Notes under the pieces: model-generated
Told to the model about the DNA's origin: nothing
Database searches by the model: none
Seen by the model: the letters and a program-made list of their open reading frames with translations, nothing else
Made by a program: the position numbers and the translations under genes
DNA from: Acinetobacter portensis
GTDB taxonomy: Bacteria > Pseudomonadota > Gammaproteobacteria > Pseudomonadales > Moraxellaceae
DNA: 64,000 nt
Assembly: GCF_009372215.1 (NCBI RefSeq)
Contig: NZ_LWRV01000002.1
Span: 47,944-111,943 of the forward strand
Direction: 5' to 3'
Shown here: in pieces, positions 49,141 to 57,375 of the stretch
Position numbering within the stretch: the first letter of the stretch is position 1
How the letters are laid out: each line of letters opens with the position of its first letter

Positions 49141-49830
49141 ATGTTTTCTGAGGGGAAAGTTAAGACTTATAATGCCGATAGAGGCTTTGGTTTTATTCAA
49201 ATTGATGGGGAGAAGAAAGATGTATTCTTTCATATAAAAGACTTTCCAAATAAAAATACTCCACCTGAAATTGGTGAAACTTTGAAGTTTCGAATTGTCG
49301 ACGATAGTGGAAAGTTTAAAGCTGATAATATTGTTCGAGTAGATTTTAGCGATTCGAATCAAGTTGCAATGAATGTAATGCATCAAGAATATCATCAATA
49401 TAGAGCAAGAGAACCCAAAGAGTCTAAAGGTTATTGGGGTAAAGTAATTACAATAGTTGGTTTAGCTATTATTGCTGTATTAGGTTTTAAAGTGTATGAA
49501 AAATATCAGTTTTACCAAGCGAGCCAGCAATCAAAATTTGAATATTTCAAAGAAATTCAGCTTAAAGCAACAGAAAAAATTAAAGAAAGTTTAGGAAGTT
49601 TACCTGATGTTGTGCCGTTGCCTCAAAAAGAAGAACGAAGAGTTCAGACAATTTACAGTGACAGACAAAATACAGCTGACGTGAATCAGTCATTTAGCTG
49701 TGATGGTCGCCAACATTGTTCACAAATGCATTCTTATGAAGAAGCGGTATACTTTTTAAGAAATTGTCCAAATGTAAAAATGGATGGAAACCATGATGGG
49801 GTTCCTTGCGAACGTCAATTTGGGCGTTGA
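49141..49830 (+). CDS. Cold-shock domain / membrane / Excalibur fusion protein
   Basis: A 229-residue protein with an unusual layout. Residues 1-67 form a cold shock domain (GFGFIQ 15-20, DVFFHI 27-32). A hydrophobic helix spans about residues 99-117 (WGKVITIVGLAIIAVLGFKV). A charged, helical linker follows, then an Excalibur-type domain at 187-225, with CDGRQHCSQM and the calcium-loop motif DGNHDGVPCE at residues 215-224. The cold shock domain should face the cytoplasm and the Excalibur domain the periplasm if it is a single-pass protein. The role is unknown. AGGGGG precedes the ATG. Confidence 0.8.
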   Translation: MFSEGKVKTYNADRGFGFIQIDGEKKDVFFHIKDFPNKNTPPEIGETLKFRIVDDSGKFKADNIVRVDFSDSNQVAMNVMHQEYHQYRAREPKESKGYWGKVITIVGLAIIAVLGFKVYEKYQFYQASQQSKFEYFKEIQLKATEKIKESLGSLPDVVPLPQKEERRVQTIYSDRQNTADVNQSFSCDGRQHCSQMHSYEEAVYFLRNCPNVKMDGNHDGVPCERQFGR

Positions 49831-49919
49831 ATTTAAGATTTCTTGGTTATATATCTGAAGTTAATTAATAGAGTTTTTTTATAAGTTAATTTTTGAGCAC
49901 CAATAAACTCACAATGGAA

Positions 49920-49954
49920 GTTCCCTCTCTTAATAGGAGAGGGTTAGGGAGAGG
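49920..49954. repeat. Dispersed palindromic intergenic repeat, copy B (inverted)
   Basis: GTTCCCTCTC, TTAATA, GGAGAGGGTTAGGGAGAGG: the reverse of the core at 10495-10532 and 59655-59694. A looser continuation (TTCCCTC ... GAGGGAGAAGGAAC) runs to about 50020. It fills the 295-base gap between the Excalibur protein and finR; no gene is seen in that gap. Confidence 0.78.
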
Positions 49955-50081
49955 TTTTTATGCAAAAATTCCCTCATCTTCTTGTGGAATATATTTCTAA
50001 TCCTAGAGGGAGAAGGAACTTTTACTTTGTAGGTTAAATAATGATGAGTGATTATTTTTCGATTTATGAAAGAAGTTTAAT

Positions 50082-50109
50082 AAAAAAAGCGCCTTTAGGC
50101 GCTTTTTTT
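50082..50109. terminator. Bidirectional terminator before finR
   Basis: AAAAAAAGCGCC and GGCGCTTTTTTT pair around TTTA; mainly serves the minus-strand regulator ending at 50126. Confidence 0.9.
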
Positions 50110-50125
50110 ATTATGCGTAACTTAC

Positions 50126-51004
50126 TTATTTATCGCAAAATTTCATAAATGCTTTTAAACCAGGACCTTGATACTTTTGACGATGCACGAGCATAAATAA
50201 TGGACGAGCTAGCTGCCAAAATGGCGTATCTAAAATAACTAAATGTTCTTTTTCAAGTAAAGGTTCAATGGCAAGTTTAGAAATACATGACATACCTAAA
50301 CCACCTGCTACAATTTTCAAAATAGCTTCGTTATGCCCAAGGGTTAAACGAATATTGGCATCTGGTACATCTTTCAGAATAGCATTATCAAAGACTTCAC
50401 GCGTACCTGAACCTTCTTCACGTAATATCCATTCGACATCTTTAAAATCATTGATTGTTAAAGCACGATTTAATTTCGCAAGAGGATGATCTGGTGAGCA
50501 ACATACTGCTAACTCATCATCACGCCAATGAATACACTGTAATTGTGGTAGATGACATGAGCCTTCGATGAGCGCTAAATCGAGTTGAAATTGATTTACA
50601 GCTTCAATCATTTGACGCGTATTACCAACTTGAAGTTGTAAGTGAGCTTGAGGCTGAACTTTTAAAAAGTCAGCCATAAGATCAGGCATCAAATAGTCGC
50701 TGATGGTGAGCGTTGCACCAAGTCGTAAATCTATACTTTGAAGTTCGCCTTTTGCAGCTTGTTCAAAGGAATCGCAACGACCTAAAATTTCGAGTGCTTG
50801 AGGAAGTAGGAAACGACCTAAGTCATTGAGTTGCAGTCTTTTACCTAAACGGTCGAAGAGAGGAGCACCTAAGCCATCTTCTAGATCTGCTAAAGCCATA
50901 CTTGCAGCACTTTGGGTGAGCTTAACGGCATCGCTTGCTTTAGTTACCGTACCTTCCTGAGCGACTGCTACAAAAACAGCCAATTGGCGTAATGTCATGC
51001 GCAT
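50126..51004 (-). CDS. finR: LysR-family regulator, FinR-like
   Basis: A 292-residue LysR regulator. The winged HTH is at residues 1-60 (MRMTLRQLAVFVAVAQEGTVTKASDAVKLTQSAASMAL region) and the ligand-binding domain at about 85-292. It is divergent from a ferredoxin-NADP reductase with an 84-base spacer, the same arrangement as P. aeruginosa finR/fprA, where FinR activates fprA under superoxide stress. The name is therefore taken from context and is provisional. The spacer contains TTAT-N9-ATAA (51028-51044), a possible LysR site. Confidence 0.8.
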   Translation of the reverse strand: MRMTLRQLAVFVAVAQEGTVTKASDAVKLTQSAASMALADLEDGLGAPLFDRLGKRLQLNDLGRFLLPQALEILGRCDSFEQAAKGELQSIDLRLGATLTISDYLMPDLMADFLKVQPQAHLQLQVGNTRQMIEAVNQFQLDLALIEGSCHLPQLQCIHWRDDELAVCCSPDHPLAKLNRALTINDFKDVEWILREEGSGTREVFDNAILKDVPDANIRLTLGHNEAILKIVAGGLGMSCISKLAIEPLLEKEHLVILDTPFWQLARPLFMLVHRQKYQGPGLKAFMKFCDK

Positions 51005-51088
51005 GGGTTGAGCCTTAACATATAAAGTTATTCACAAATTATAACGCCATGCTAACATGAGCTTAGTCTTTCATGCCACGTACAAATC

Positions 51089-51850
51089 ATGTCAATTGAG
51101 AAATTTAGTCTAGAAAAAGTTTTATCTGTACATCGTTGGACCAATACACTCTTTAGTTTTACCATGACGCGTCCATCTCATTTTAAATTTACAGCAGGTC
51201 AATTTGCGCGTATTGGTTTAAAAGTGGGAGATGAATTGGTGGTTCGAGCGTATTCAGTTGTATCTTCCCCATTTGATGAAACTCTAGAATTCTTTTCAAT
51301 TGTCGTACCTGATGGTGCTTTTACATCGAACTTACAACATTTAAAAGTGGGCGATGAGCTTTATTTAGAAAAGATTCCATATGGTTATTTAACCCTTGCT
51401 CGTTATCAATTACCTTTGCCAAAAGATTTATGGTTATTGGGAACAGGAACGGGTTTAGCACCCTTTATTTCTATGCTTCAAGATTTTGAAACATGGTCAA
51501 ATTATAAAAATATTCATTTGGTTTATAGCGTAAGAACAGCATCTGAATTGGCTTATGCAGATCGTATTCAAGAAATTGCTGAAACATTTGGTGAAGGGCA
51601 TACAGGTTTTAAATTCACGCCAATTATTACCCGTGACCCAGAAGCGCCATTGCATGATCGTTTGCCTGTTCTGATTAAAAATGGTGAATTAGAAAAAGCT
51701 GTTGGATTAGAGTTAAACCCTAAAACTACACATATTATGCTTTGTGGTAATCCACAAATGGTTGAAGATACAAAAGAAGCATTAAAAGCACGTGGTTTAA
51801 CGATGAACCGTCGTGGTGAAGGAAATATTGCTGTAGAGAATTATTGGTAA
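51089..51850 (+). CDS. fpr: Ferredoxin--NADP reductase (FprA type)
   Basis: A 253-residue flavoenzyme. FKFTAGQFARIGL and VRAYSVVSSPFDETLEFFSI form the FAD domain (RxYS motif), while LLGTGTGLAPFISML and IMLCGNPQMVEDTKEAL form the NADP domain. Fpr exchanges electrons between NADPH and ferredoxin or flavodoxin and supports oxidative-stress defence. The aromatic C-terminus (VENYW) is unlike the usual FVEK. It is likely controlled by the adjacent LysR regulator. Confidence 0.93.
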   Translation: MSIEKFSLEKVLSVHRWTNTLFSFTMTRPSHFKFTAGQFARIGLKVGDELVVRAYSVVSSPFDETLEFFSIVVPDGAFTSNLQHLKVGDELYLEKIPYGYLTLARYQLPLPKDLWLLGTGTGLAPFISMLQDFETWSNYKNIHLVYSVRTASELAYADRIQEIAETFGEGHTGFKFTPIITRDPEAPLHDRLPVLIKNGELEKAVGLELNPKTTHIMLCGNPQMVEDTKEALKARGLTMNRRGEGNIAVENYW

Positions 51851-51859
51851 CGTCCTTTA

Positions 51860-51920
51860 CTCCATCTCCCTTCGGGAGAGGGTAAATCCCTCCCAACTTC
51901 CCTTTTTAAAAGGGGGGAGC
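51860..51920. repeat. Dispersed palindromic intergenic repeat, related copy D
   Basis: CTCCATCTCCCTTCGGGAGAG is followed by ATCCCTCCCAACTTCC and CCCTTTTTAAAAGGGG. The CTCCC-rich arms and the CCCTTTTTAAA block match the second half of copy A (10561-10590). It is more diverged than copies A-C and lies between the fpr stop and its terminator. Confidence 0.6.
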
Positions 51921-51929
51921 AGAAGGCAC

Positions 51930-51958
51930 AAAAAAACCTCCATTTTGGAGGTTTTTTA
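51930..51958. terminator. Terminator between fpr and the following convergent gene
   Basis: AAAAAACCTCCA and TGGAGGTTTTTT form a perfect stem around TTT, usable in both directions. Confidence 0.9.
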
Positions 51959-51971
51959 TTGAATACATATT

Positions 51972-52412
51972 TTAATGAACGAACATATCCATAAACTCAC
52001 GAAGTTCATGAATTGCAGTTTCGACATCCGTCGTTAACCATGTTGGTTCAAAGATCCCCATATAATGTTCTAAGCGATCATAAGGAACGACCAAGCGGAT
52101 AGGACACTCTTCCTCAAGCAATCGCCAAGGAATAATAGGTACTTCATTATCTAGAAACGACACAATATTACGAATGTCGATGACCATTGCATTAATACAT
52201 TCGGGGAATGGCATCACCGAAAGTTCTTCTGTACGACGACGAAAATATTCTAAGTCGCCCCATTTAAGAACAAAAGAAGGCTTATTAAACTCAATGATAC
52301 CAATAAGATGTTGGTCACGAGTGTAGTGCAAGGAACATTGATGTGTGACGTCAGTGTCTAGATCAAGCGTTACACTTTGCTGACGATACGCCATATAACT
52401 CTTAAAGTGCAT
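51972..52412 (-). CDS. Hypothetical protein, 146 aa
   Basis: A soluble protein beginning MHFKSYMAYRQQSVTLDLDT. Alternating beta and helical segments (HLIGIIEFNKPSFVLKWGD, CINAMVIDIRNIVSF, CPIRLVVPYDRLEHYMGIF, TAIHELREFMDMFV) suggest a compact alpha/beta domain, but I cannot assign a family. It converges on fpr. No signal peptide or membrane segment is seen. Confidence 0.65.
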   Translation of the reverse strand: MHFKSYMAYRQQSVTLDLDTDVTHQCSLHYTRDQHLIGIIEFNKPSFVLKWGDLEYFRRRTEELSVMPFPECINAMVIDIRNIVSFLDNEVPIIPWRLLEEECPIRLVVPYDRLEHYMGIFEPTWLTTDVETAIHELREFMDMFVH

Positions 52413-52600
52413 AAATTGGGCGCATAGTATAACTCAAATTTAAGCTTAACAGGCACATATCTATTGAGCGATCTATTCTGCATTTGAATGAAACTAAAAG
52501 ATGAAAAATATTTAAGCAAAAATATATAAATATCATTGAAATTATGGCAGTGTATTTATTATACAAAATAAGTCGATAAAAATAATTCAAGGAAGGGAAC

Positions 52601-52828
52601 ATGACAAAGAACACCAAGAAAAAAACAAATAATTATTTCGCACCTATTGCCATTGCAGGAATCACAGTCGGATTACTTGCAAGTGCATATAAATTTGTTT
52701 TTGCAGAGAAACAAGATAAATCGAATGAAATACAGAAAACAGTCAATGAAAAAAAGATTGAAAAAGATGATCAAAATAGAAATTTTGACAAGGAATTTAA
52801 CGATGGAGATTTTAAAAATGATGAATAA
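52601..52828 (+). CDS. Small single-helix membrane protein
   Basis: A 75-residue protein with a basic N-terminus (MTKNTKKKTNNY), one hydrophobic helix at about 13-33 (FAPIAIAGITVGLLASAYKFVF), then a highly charged tail (KIEKDDQNRNFDKEFNDGDF). AAGGAAGGG precedes the ATG. The helix would anchor it in the inner membrane; function unknown. It overlaps the next small gene by 11 bases. Confidence 0.6.
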   Translation: MTKNTKKKTNNYFAPIAIAGITVGLLASAYKFVFAEKQDKSNEIQKTVNEKKIEKDDQNRNFDKEFNDGDFKNDE

Positions 52829-52970
52829 TTTATTTAAAAATGAAAATGTTACAAATCAAAAAAAACAGCCTGTACATATTGTAGAAGCTGTAGAAAAAAT
52901 GGATAAAACCATTGCACGTGTAGAATTTGGGAAAAACGTACGTTTATTTCAAACCGATTATTTAGAGTGA
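52818..52970 (+). CDS. Small hypothetical protein, 50 aa
   Basis: The ATG at 52818 is preceded by GGAG at nine bases and lies within the end of the upstream small membrane protein gene, so the pair looks translationally coupled. The product is MMNNLFKNENVTNQ and onward, with VHIVEAVEKMDKTIARVEFG and the end LFQTDYLE. The frame also runs open upstream, but only this start has a site. Function unknown. Confidence 0.5.
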   Translation: MMNNLFKNENVTNQKKQPVHIVEAVEKMDKTIARVEFGKNVRLFQTDYLE

Positions 52971-53010
52971 TCTAAAAAAGGGAAGAATCACTCTAAAAAA
53001 GTATGATCTT

Positions 53011-54210
53011 TTATACATATTCCGATGCGGCATGTGCAGAAGACCATGCCCATTGAAAGTTAAAACCACCTAAATGACCCGTTACATCTAGAATTTCACC
53101 CACGAAAAATAAGCCTTTTTGCTTTTTACTTTCCATTGTTTTTGATGAAACTTCTGTTGTATCCACACCGCCTAAAGTAACTTCTGCCGTTCTATAACCT
53201 TCAGTTCCTGATGGTTTAACTTCAAATGCATGCAAACGTGATGCAATGTGTTCAAGTTTTTCATCGCTGATATTGGCAATAGATATTTCTGCTTGTTCTA
53301 CCCAAATGAGTTGCTGTAATTCCGCAACTACACTTTTAGGGAAATATTCAGACAACAGGGTACGTAATAAAACTTTCGGTTGGCTTTGTTTTTTTGCTTT
53401 GAAGAAATCTTTTAAATCTACAGCGGGTAAGAAGTCAATTTTAAAGCTTTGACCTGCATCCCAATAGTTTGAAAGTTGCAGTGAACTTGGACCGCTTAAT
53501 CCACGATGTGTAAATAATAACGCTTCTGTAAAGCTGTTTAAGTCATTTGAAAGTGTTGCTTCAACGGCATTACCGCTTAAACGAGTGGTTACTTCTTTAA
53601 AGCCATCTGTGAATGTAAATGGCACAAGCCCTGCACGTGTAGGATAAACATGATGACCAAATTGTTTGGCAATATCATAACCAATCGCAGAACCGCCTAA
53701 TGTTGGAATAGATAAACCACCTGAAGCAACCACAACAGATTCTGCATGGAAATAGCCAATATTTGTCGCAACTTGAAAACCTTGATCATCTAAGGCATTT
53801 ATAGCTTTCACTTCGCAGTTGGTTTTAATATCGACCAAACCTGTTTTTTCACATTCTGCCAAAAGCATCGCTAAAATTTCTTTTGCGCCATTGAGGGTAA
53901 ATAATTGACCGTGTTTGCGTTCTTCATATTCAATGCCGTATTCGCAAACCATGCCTATAAAGTCCCAGTTTGTATAACGCGACAAAGCAGAAATTACAAA
54001 ATGCGGATTATGAGATATAAAGTTAGATGGCTCTACATATAGATTGGTGAAGTTACATTTACCACCACCAGACATTAGAATTTTTTTGCCCACTTTATTG
54101 GCTTTTTCAACCACAACAACTTTACGACCACGTTGAGCCGCCATATAGGCTGTCATCAAACCAGATGCACCAGCACCTAAAACTAAAACATCGTACTGAT
54201 TTGCAGACAT
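53011..54210 (-). CDS. BaiN/HI0933-like NAD(P)/FAD-dependent oxidoreductase
   Basis: A 399-residue flavoprotein. The N-terminal LVLGAGASGLMTAYMAAQRG is the FAD Rossmann motif, GKKILMSGGGKCNFTN is the signature of the HI0933/YhiN group, and the C-terminal EILDVTGHLGGFNFQWAWSSA closes the FAD site. Family members have been linked to various reductions, but a substrate for this one is not known. It stands alone, with a 60-base gap to the next gene on the same strand. Confidence 0.9.
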   Translation of the reverse strand: MSANQYDVLVLGAGASGLMTAYMAAQRGRKVVVVEKANKVGKKILMSGGGKCNFTNLYVEPSNFISHNPHFVISALSRYTNWDFIGMVCEYGIEYEERKHGQLFTLNGAKEILAMLLAECEKTGLVDIKTNCEVKAINALDDQGFQVATNIGYFHAESVVVASGGLSIPTLGGSAIGYDIAKQFGHHVYPTRAGLVPFTFTDGFKEVTTRLSGNAVEATLSNDLNSFTEALLFTHRGLSGPSSLQLSNYWDAGQSFKIDFLPAVDLKDFFKAKKQSQPKVLLRTLLSEYFPKSVVAELQQLIWVEQAEISIANISDEKLEHIASRLHAFEVKPSGTEGYRTAEVTLGGVDTTEVSSKTMESKKQKGLFFVGEILDVTGHLGGFNFQWAWSSAHAASEYV

Positions 54211-54270
54211 GACAAACTCACAGGAGATAAAAGCAGGGCATTATAGACAATTTTACGCTGTTTTTCAGAC

Positions 54271-55140
54271 TTATTCTGTTTTAAGGCGACCTTGTAAACC
54301 ACCTGTATGAATTGCCAAAATACGTGTAGATGGTTTGATCTCTTGTCGTTGAATCATTTGGGAAAGTCCAAACAACATTTTTGCGGTATAAACTTGCTCT
54401 AAAGGAATTGCAAATTCATGTTCAAAATTTTGCATAAATTGTAAAAGTTCAGGTGTGGTTTTTGCGTAACCGCCACAGCAAAATTCATCTGTGATTTTCC
54501 AATTATATTTATGCGTAAGCTGTTGAACATCTTTCGTTAAAAAATCACCTTTTAAAGCAGAAAAACCAAGCACATTTTGATGTTTTGCACTTGATTCAAT
54601 CAGTCCTGAAATGGTTCCGCCTGTTCCTACTGCACAACAAATTAAGTTGAAATTCGCTTTATTCGATTCAGTTAAAATTTCTTTACAGCCTTGAATGGCT
54701 AAATCATTGGTTCCGCCTTCGGGAATAATGTAATAGTCAGGATATTTTTCTTTTAATTGCGCTAAAAAATGAGCTGAATCTTTTAAGCGATAATGTTCAC
54801 GGGAAATGAACTCTAATTGCATGCCAAATTGTTGAGCAGTAAATAAAGTATGATTTAAAGATTGATGAGCAAGTTCTTCACCACGAATTATTCCGATACT
54901 CTTGAAACCAAATTGATGACTTGCAAAAGCTGTTGCAGCAATGTGATTTGAAAAAGCACCGCCAAAGCTTAAAACACCTAAATAGCCTAAGCTTTTTGCC
55001 TCTAGAAAATTATATTTGAGTTTAAAAAACTTATTACCCGAAATCGCAGGATGAACTAAATCTAGACGTTTTATGGTGATGTTTACGCCATGCAATTGAA
55101 TAGATTGTTCAGGAATATTTTCAGCAATATCATCAAACAT
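54271..55140 (-). CDS. PLP-dependent ACC deaminase/D-cysteine desulfhydrase family protein
   Basis: A 289-residue fold-type II PLP enzyme. SGNKFFKLKYNFLEAK contains the PLP lysine near residue 40; FGGAFSNHIAATA and VGTGGTISGLIE bind the cofactor phosphate. Members deaminate 1-aminocyclopropane-1-carboxylate or desulfhydrate D-cysteine; the substrate cannot be told. ATG 55140 is preferred because it starts MFDDIAENIPEQ in family register; the frame continues to an ATG at 55212, but neither has a clear ribosome-binding site. Confidence 0.82.
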   Translation of the reverse strand: MFDDIAENIPEQSIQLHGVNITIKRLDLVHPAISGNKFFKLKYNFLEAKSLGYLGVLSFGGAFSNHIAATAFASHQFGFKSIGIIRGEELAHQSLNHTLFTAQQFGMQLEFISREHYRLKDSAHFLAQLKEKYPDYYIIPEGGTNDLAIQGCKEILTESNKANFNLICCAVGTGGTISGLIESSAKHQNVLGFSALKGDFLTKDVQQLTHKYNWKITDEFCCGGYAKTTPELLQFMQNFEHEFAIPLEQVYTAKMLFGLSQMIQRQEIKPSTRILAIHTGGLQGRLKTE

Positions 55141-55307
55141 AAAATTATAAAAACATTCGGTTATGTGTCTGTTTGATGATTTTAACGCTAAATATAAGAT
55201 TGAGATATTCATTTAAATTTTGATGAATCATTTATAAGAAAATAATATGTATGTTTTTTATTCAGTAATGCTATGCTGATATTGAAAATAAGGAAGAGGG
55301 ATTTGCT

Positions 55308-55490
55308 ATGAAAAATACAGCCCTAGTTTTAATTATATTCGGAAGCTTTAGTTTAGTGGCATGTGATACACAAACAGCAACGGAACAGCCTCAATTAGAA
55401 GCACGTACCATGATTATTGGTGGCGTTCCTGTTCACGATAAAGATTATAAAATAGATGAAACATTGAATAATCGAATTCAGCAAAAATAA
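55308..55490 (+). CDS. Small lipoprotein
   Basis: A 60-residue protein with a lipoprotein signal (MKNTALVLIIFGSFSLVACD; lipobox LVAC, Cys19). The mature part is only about 42 residues and polar (EARTMIIGGVPVHDKDYKID). AAGAGGG precedes the ATG. No family is recognised; similar tiny lipoproteins are often found as envelope stress or regulatory proteins, but nothing here shows that. Confidence 0.68.
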   Translation: MKNTALVLIIFGSFSLVACDTQTATEQPQLEARTMIIGGVPVHDKDYKIDETLNNRIQQK

Positions 55491-55581
55491 CAGCTACATT
55501 TCATTAAATTTTTAAAGCAAATTTTTACGTGAAAGCGTAAACTTGCACAGAATTTTTTGCTCATATTTCCAAGGTGTTTTT

Positions 55582-56205
55582 GTGGAATCATTCTTAATTT
55601 TATGCTCGATTGCATTTGCCCTAATGTTGGGTGCGGTAAGTCCTGGTCCTGCATTTATTTATGTAGCAAAAAATTCGATAGGTGTTTCACGTAAACATGG
55701 TTTATTTACAGCTTTAGGTACAGGTACAGGCGCAGCCTTATTTGGTTTGTTAGCTGTATTGGGCTTACAAGCCATCTTGTTGGCTGTGCCATCTGCATAT
55801 TTAATATTAAAGATTTGCGGTGGTATTTACTTACTTTGGCTTGCGTTCAAAATCATTCGTCATGCAAAAGAACCCATGAGCATGGGAAGCGATGAAGCAA
55901 AACAAATGACATTTGCACAAGCATATCGTTCGGGTTTGGTGGTGCAACTTAGCAATCCTAAAATTGCGATTATTTTAGCCAGTGTATTTACAGCATTATT
56001 ACCAAAAGAAATTCCAACTTATTATTATTTTGTTTTGCCTATTTTGTGCTTCTTTATCGATGCTGGTTGGTATTCATTAGTGGCAATGGCACTTTCAGCC
56101 GAAAAGCCACGTAAAGTTTATTTAAAGTTTAAAAAAGTATTTGACCGAATTGCAGGCGGTGTAATGACGGTTTTAGGCATTAAACTTATTTTTGGTATGA
56201 AATAG
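55582..56205 (+). CDS. LysE/RhtB family amino acid exporter
   Basis: A 207-residue membrane protein with about six helices. MLGAVSPGPAFIYVAKNSIG near the start and GVVMTVLGIKLIF-like ending fit the LysE/RhtB family. The frame opens at 55543, but GTG at 55582 has AAGG seven bases upstream and gives the usual MESFLIL start. These exporters pump out amino acids such as homoserine, threonine or lysine; the substrate is not known here. Confidence 0.88.
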   Translation: MESFLILCSIAFALMLGAVSPGPAFIYVAKNSIGVSRKHGLFTALGTGTGAALFGLLAVLGLQAILLAVPSAYLILKICGGIYLLWLAFKIIRHAKEPMSMGSDEAKQMTFAQAYRSGLVVQLSNPKIAIILASVFTALLPKEIPTYYYFVLPILCFFIDAGWYSLVAMALSAEKPRKVYLKFKKVFDRIAGGVMTVLGIKLIFGMK

Positions 56206-56312
56206 CTTTTAAATCAAAATGTAAACTAGAACACAAAATAAACATTAAAATCGAAATTGGCTTGATATTATACGCGCTCTAAAAATAGCCAGTGATAAAA
56301 CTAGGGGAAATT

Positions 56313-56987
56313 ATGCTAAATAAATCATTACTTGTAACGGTTTTGGGTTGTTTGTTTTTAACTGCATGCTCAACTGTTGAAACATCTAAAACACTTCAAT
56401 CTCCACAAGTTACTGCTGCAACATCTGCGGTACGTTATAACGGAGTGAAAACACCTGTATCTATTGGTAAGTTTGATAACCGTTCAAGCTACATGCGTGG
56501 TATTTTTTCTGACAATGTTGACCGTTTAGGTGGTCAGGCAAAAACAATTTTAGAAACGCACTTACAGCAAACAGGTTATTTCTCTGTTTTAAACCGTGAC
56601 AATTTGTCTGAATTACAACAAGAAGCAGGTTTCTCTAAATCAAGCCAAGCGATTAAAGGCGCACGTTATGTATTAACGGGTGATGTTTCTGAGTTTGGTC
56701 GTAAAGAAGTAGGCGATCATCAATTATTTGGTATTTTAGGTCGTGGTAAAACACAAATTGCTTATGCAAAAGTGAACCTAAATGTCGTAGATGTAAAAAC
56801 TGCTGAAGTGATTCATTCTGTACAAGGTGCAGGCGAGTACGCATTAAGCGAACGTGAAATTTTAGGCTTTGGTACAAATGCATCTTACGATTCTACATTG
56901 AATGGAAAAGTACTCGATTTAGCAGTTCGTGAAGCTGTAAATAATCTTGTTTTAGATGTTCAATCGGGTAAATGGTCAATTCGATAA
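56313..56987 (+). CDS. CsgG/HfaB-family lipoprotein
   Basis: A 224-residue lipoprotein (MLNKSLLVTVLGCLFLTACS, lipobox LTAC). The CsgG-like fold is seen in GIFSDNVDRLGGQAKTILETHLQQTGYFSVLNRDNL, RYVLTGDVSEFGRKEVGD and VKTAEVIHSVQGAGEY. CsgG proper is a curli secretion channel, but no curli genes are present. First of a three-gene operon with a DUF4810 lipoprotein and a DUF799 protein, a conserved trio also known from Neisseria. The start is ATG 56313 with GGGGAAA upstream. Confidence 0.88.
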   Translation: MLNKSLLVTVLGCLFLTACSTVETSKTLQSPQVTAATSAVRYNGVKTPVSIGKFDNRSSYMRGIFSDNVDRLGGQAKTILETHLQQTGYFSVLNRDNLSELQQEAGFSKSSQAIKGARYVLTGDVSEFGRKEVGDHQLFGILGRGKTQIAYAKVNLNVVDVKTAEVIHSVQGAGEYALSEREILGFGTNASYDSTLNGKVLDLAVREAVNNLVLDVQSGKWSIR

Positions 56988-57000
56988 TAGGTTTTAGCTG

Positions 57001-57375
57001 ATGAAAAAAACAGTTTTAGCACTTATCGGACTCAGCCTTATTTTGGTTGGATGTGGTGGCGGAGCAACATCTTTGTACCGTTGGGGGGCATTTCCTCAAC
57101 AAACTTATAATTATATGAGTGAGAAGTCGAAGACATCTCCTTTAGAGCAAATTGCACATCTTGAAAAAGATCTTGAAAAATCTAAAGCAGAAAATCGTGC
57201 TGTACCACCAGGTTTATATGCACATTTGGGTCTATTGAATTTAGATATTCAAAATGCGCAACAAGCTGCTATGTATTTTCAGCTAGAAAAGCAGGTTTAT
57301 CCTGAATCTACTGTATTGATGAACCGTTTGCTACAACGCATGGGTGCTAAAAATTCAAATGGAGTGAAAAAATGA
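57001..57375 (+). CDS. DUF4810-family lipoprotein
   Basis: A 124-residue lipoprotein (MKKTVLALIGLSLILVGCGG, lipobox LVGC). SLYRWGAFPQQTYNYM near residue 26, a helical heptad-rich middle (EQIAHLEKDLEKSKAEN), PPGLYAHLGLLNL, and EKQVYPESTVLMNRLL, in the style of a single TPR-like unit, fit DUF4810. It is 13 bases after the CsgG-like gene and overlaps the DUF799 gene by four bases. Function unknown; envelope localisation is inferred from the lipobox. Confidence 0.85.
   Translation: MKKTVLALIGLSLILVGCGGGATSLYRWGAFPQQTYNYMSEKSKTSPLEQIAHLEKDLEKSKAENRAVPPGLYAHLGLLNLDIQNAQQAAMYFQLEKQVYPESTVLMNRLLQRMGAKNSNGVKK

Noticed and set aside
49919..50020. Prophage or integron attachment site
   Set aside because: The repeat recurs as a dispersed palindrome and there is no integrase.
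52964..52996. Possible terminator after the 50-aa gene
   Set aside because: AGAGTGAT and ATCACTCT are inverted, but the hairpin is followed by A residues and its loop is long, so it does not look like an intrinsic terminator.
56313..56987. Curli secretion channel CsgG proper
   Set aside because: No csgA, B, D, E or F is nearby, and the DUF4810/DUF799 neighbours indicate a different envelope system.
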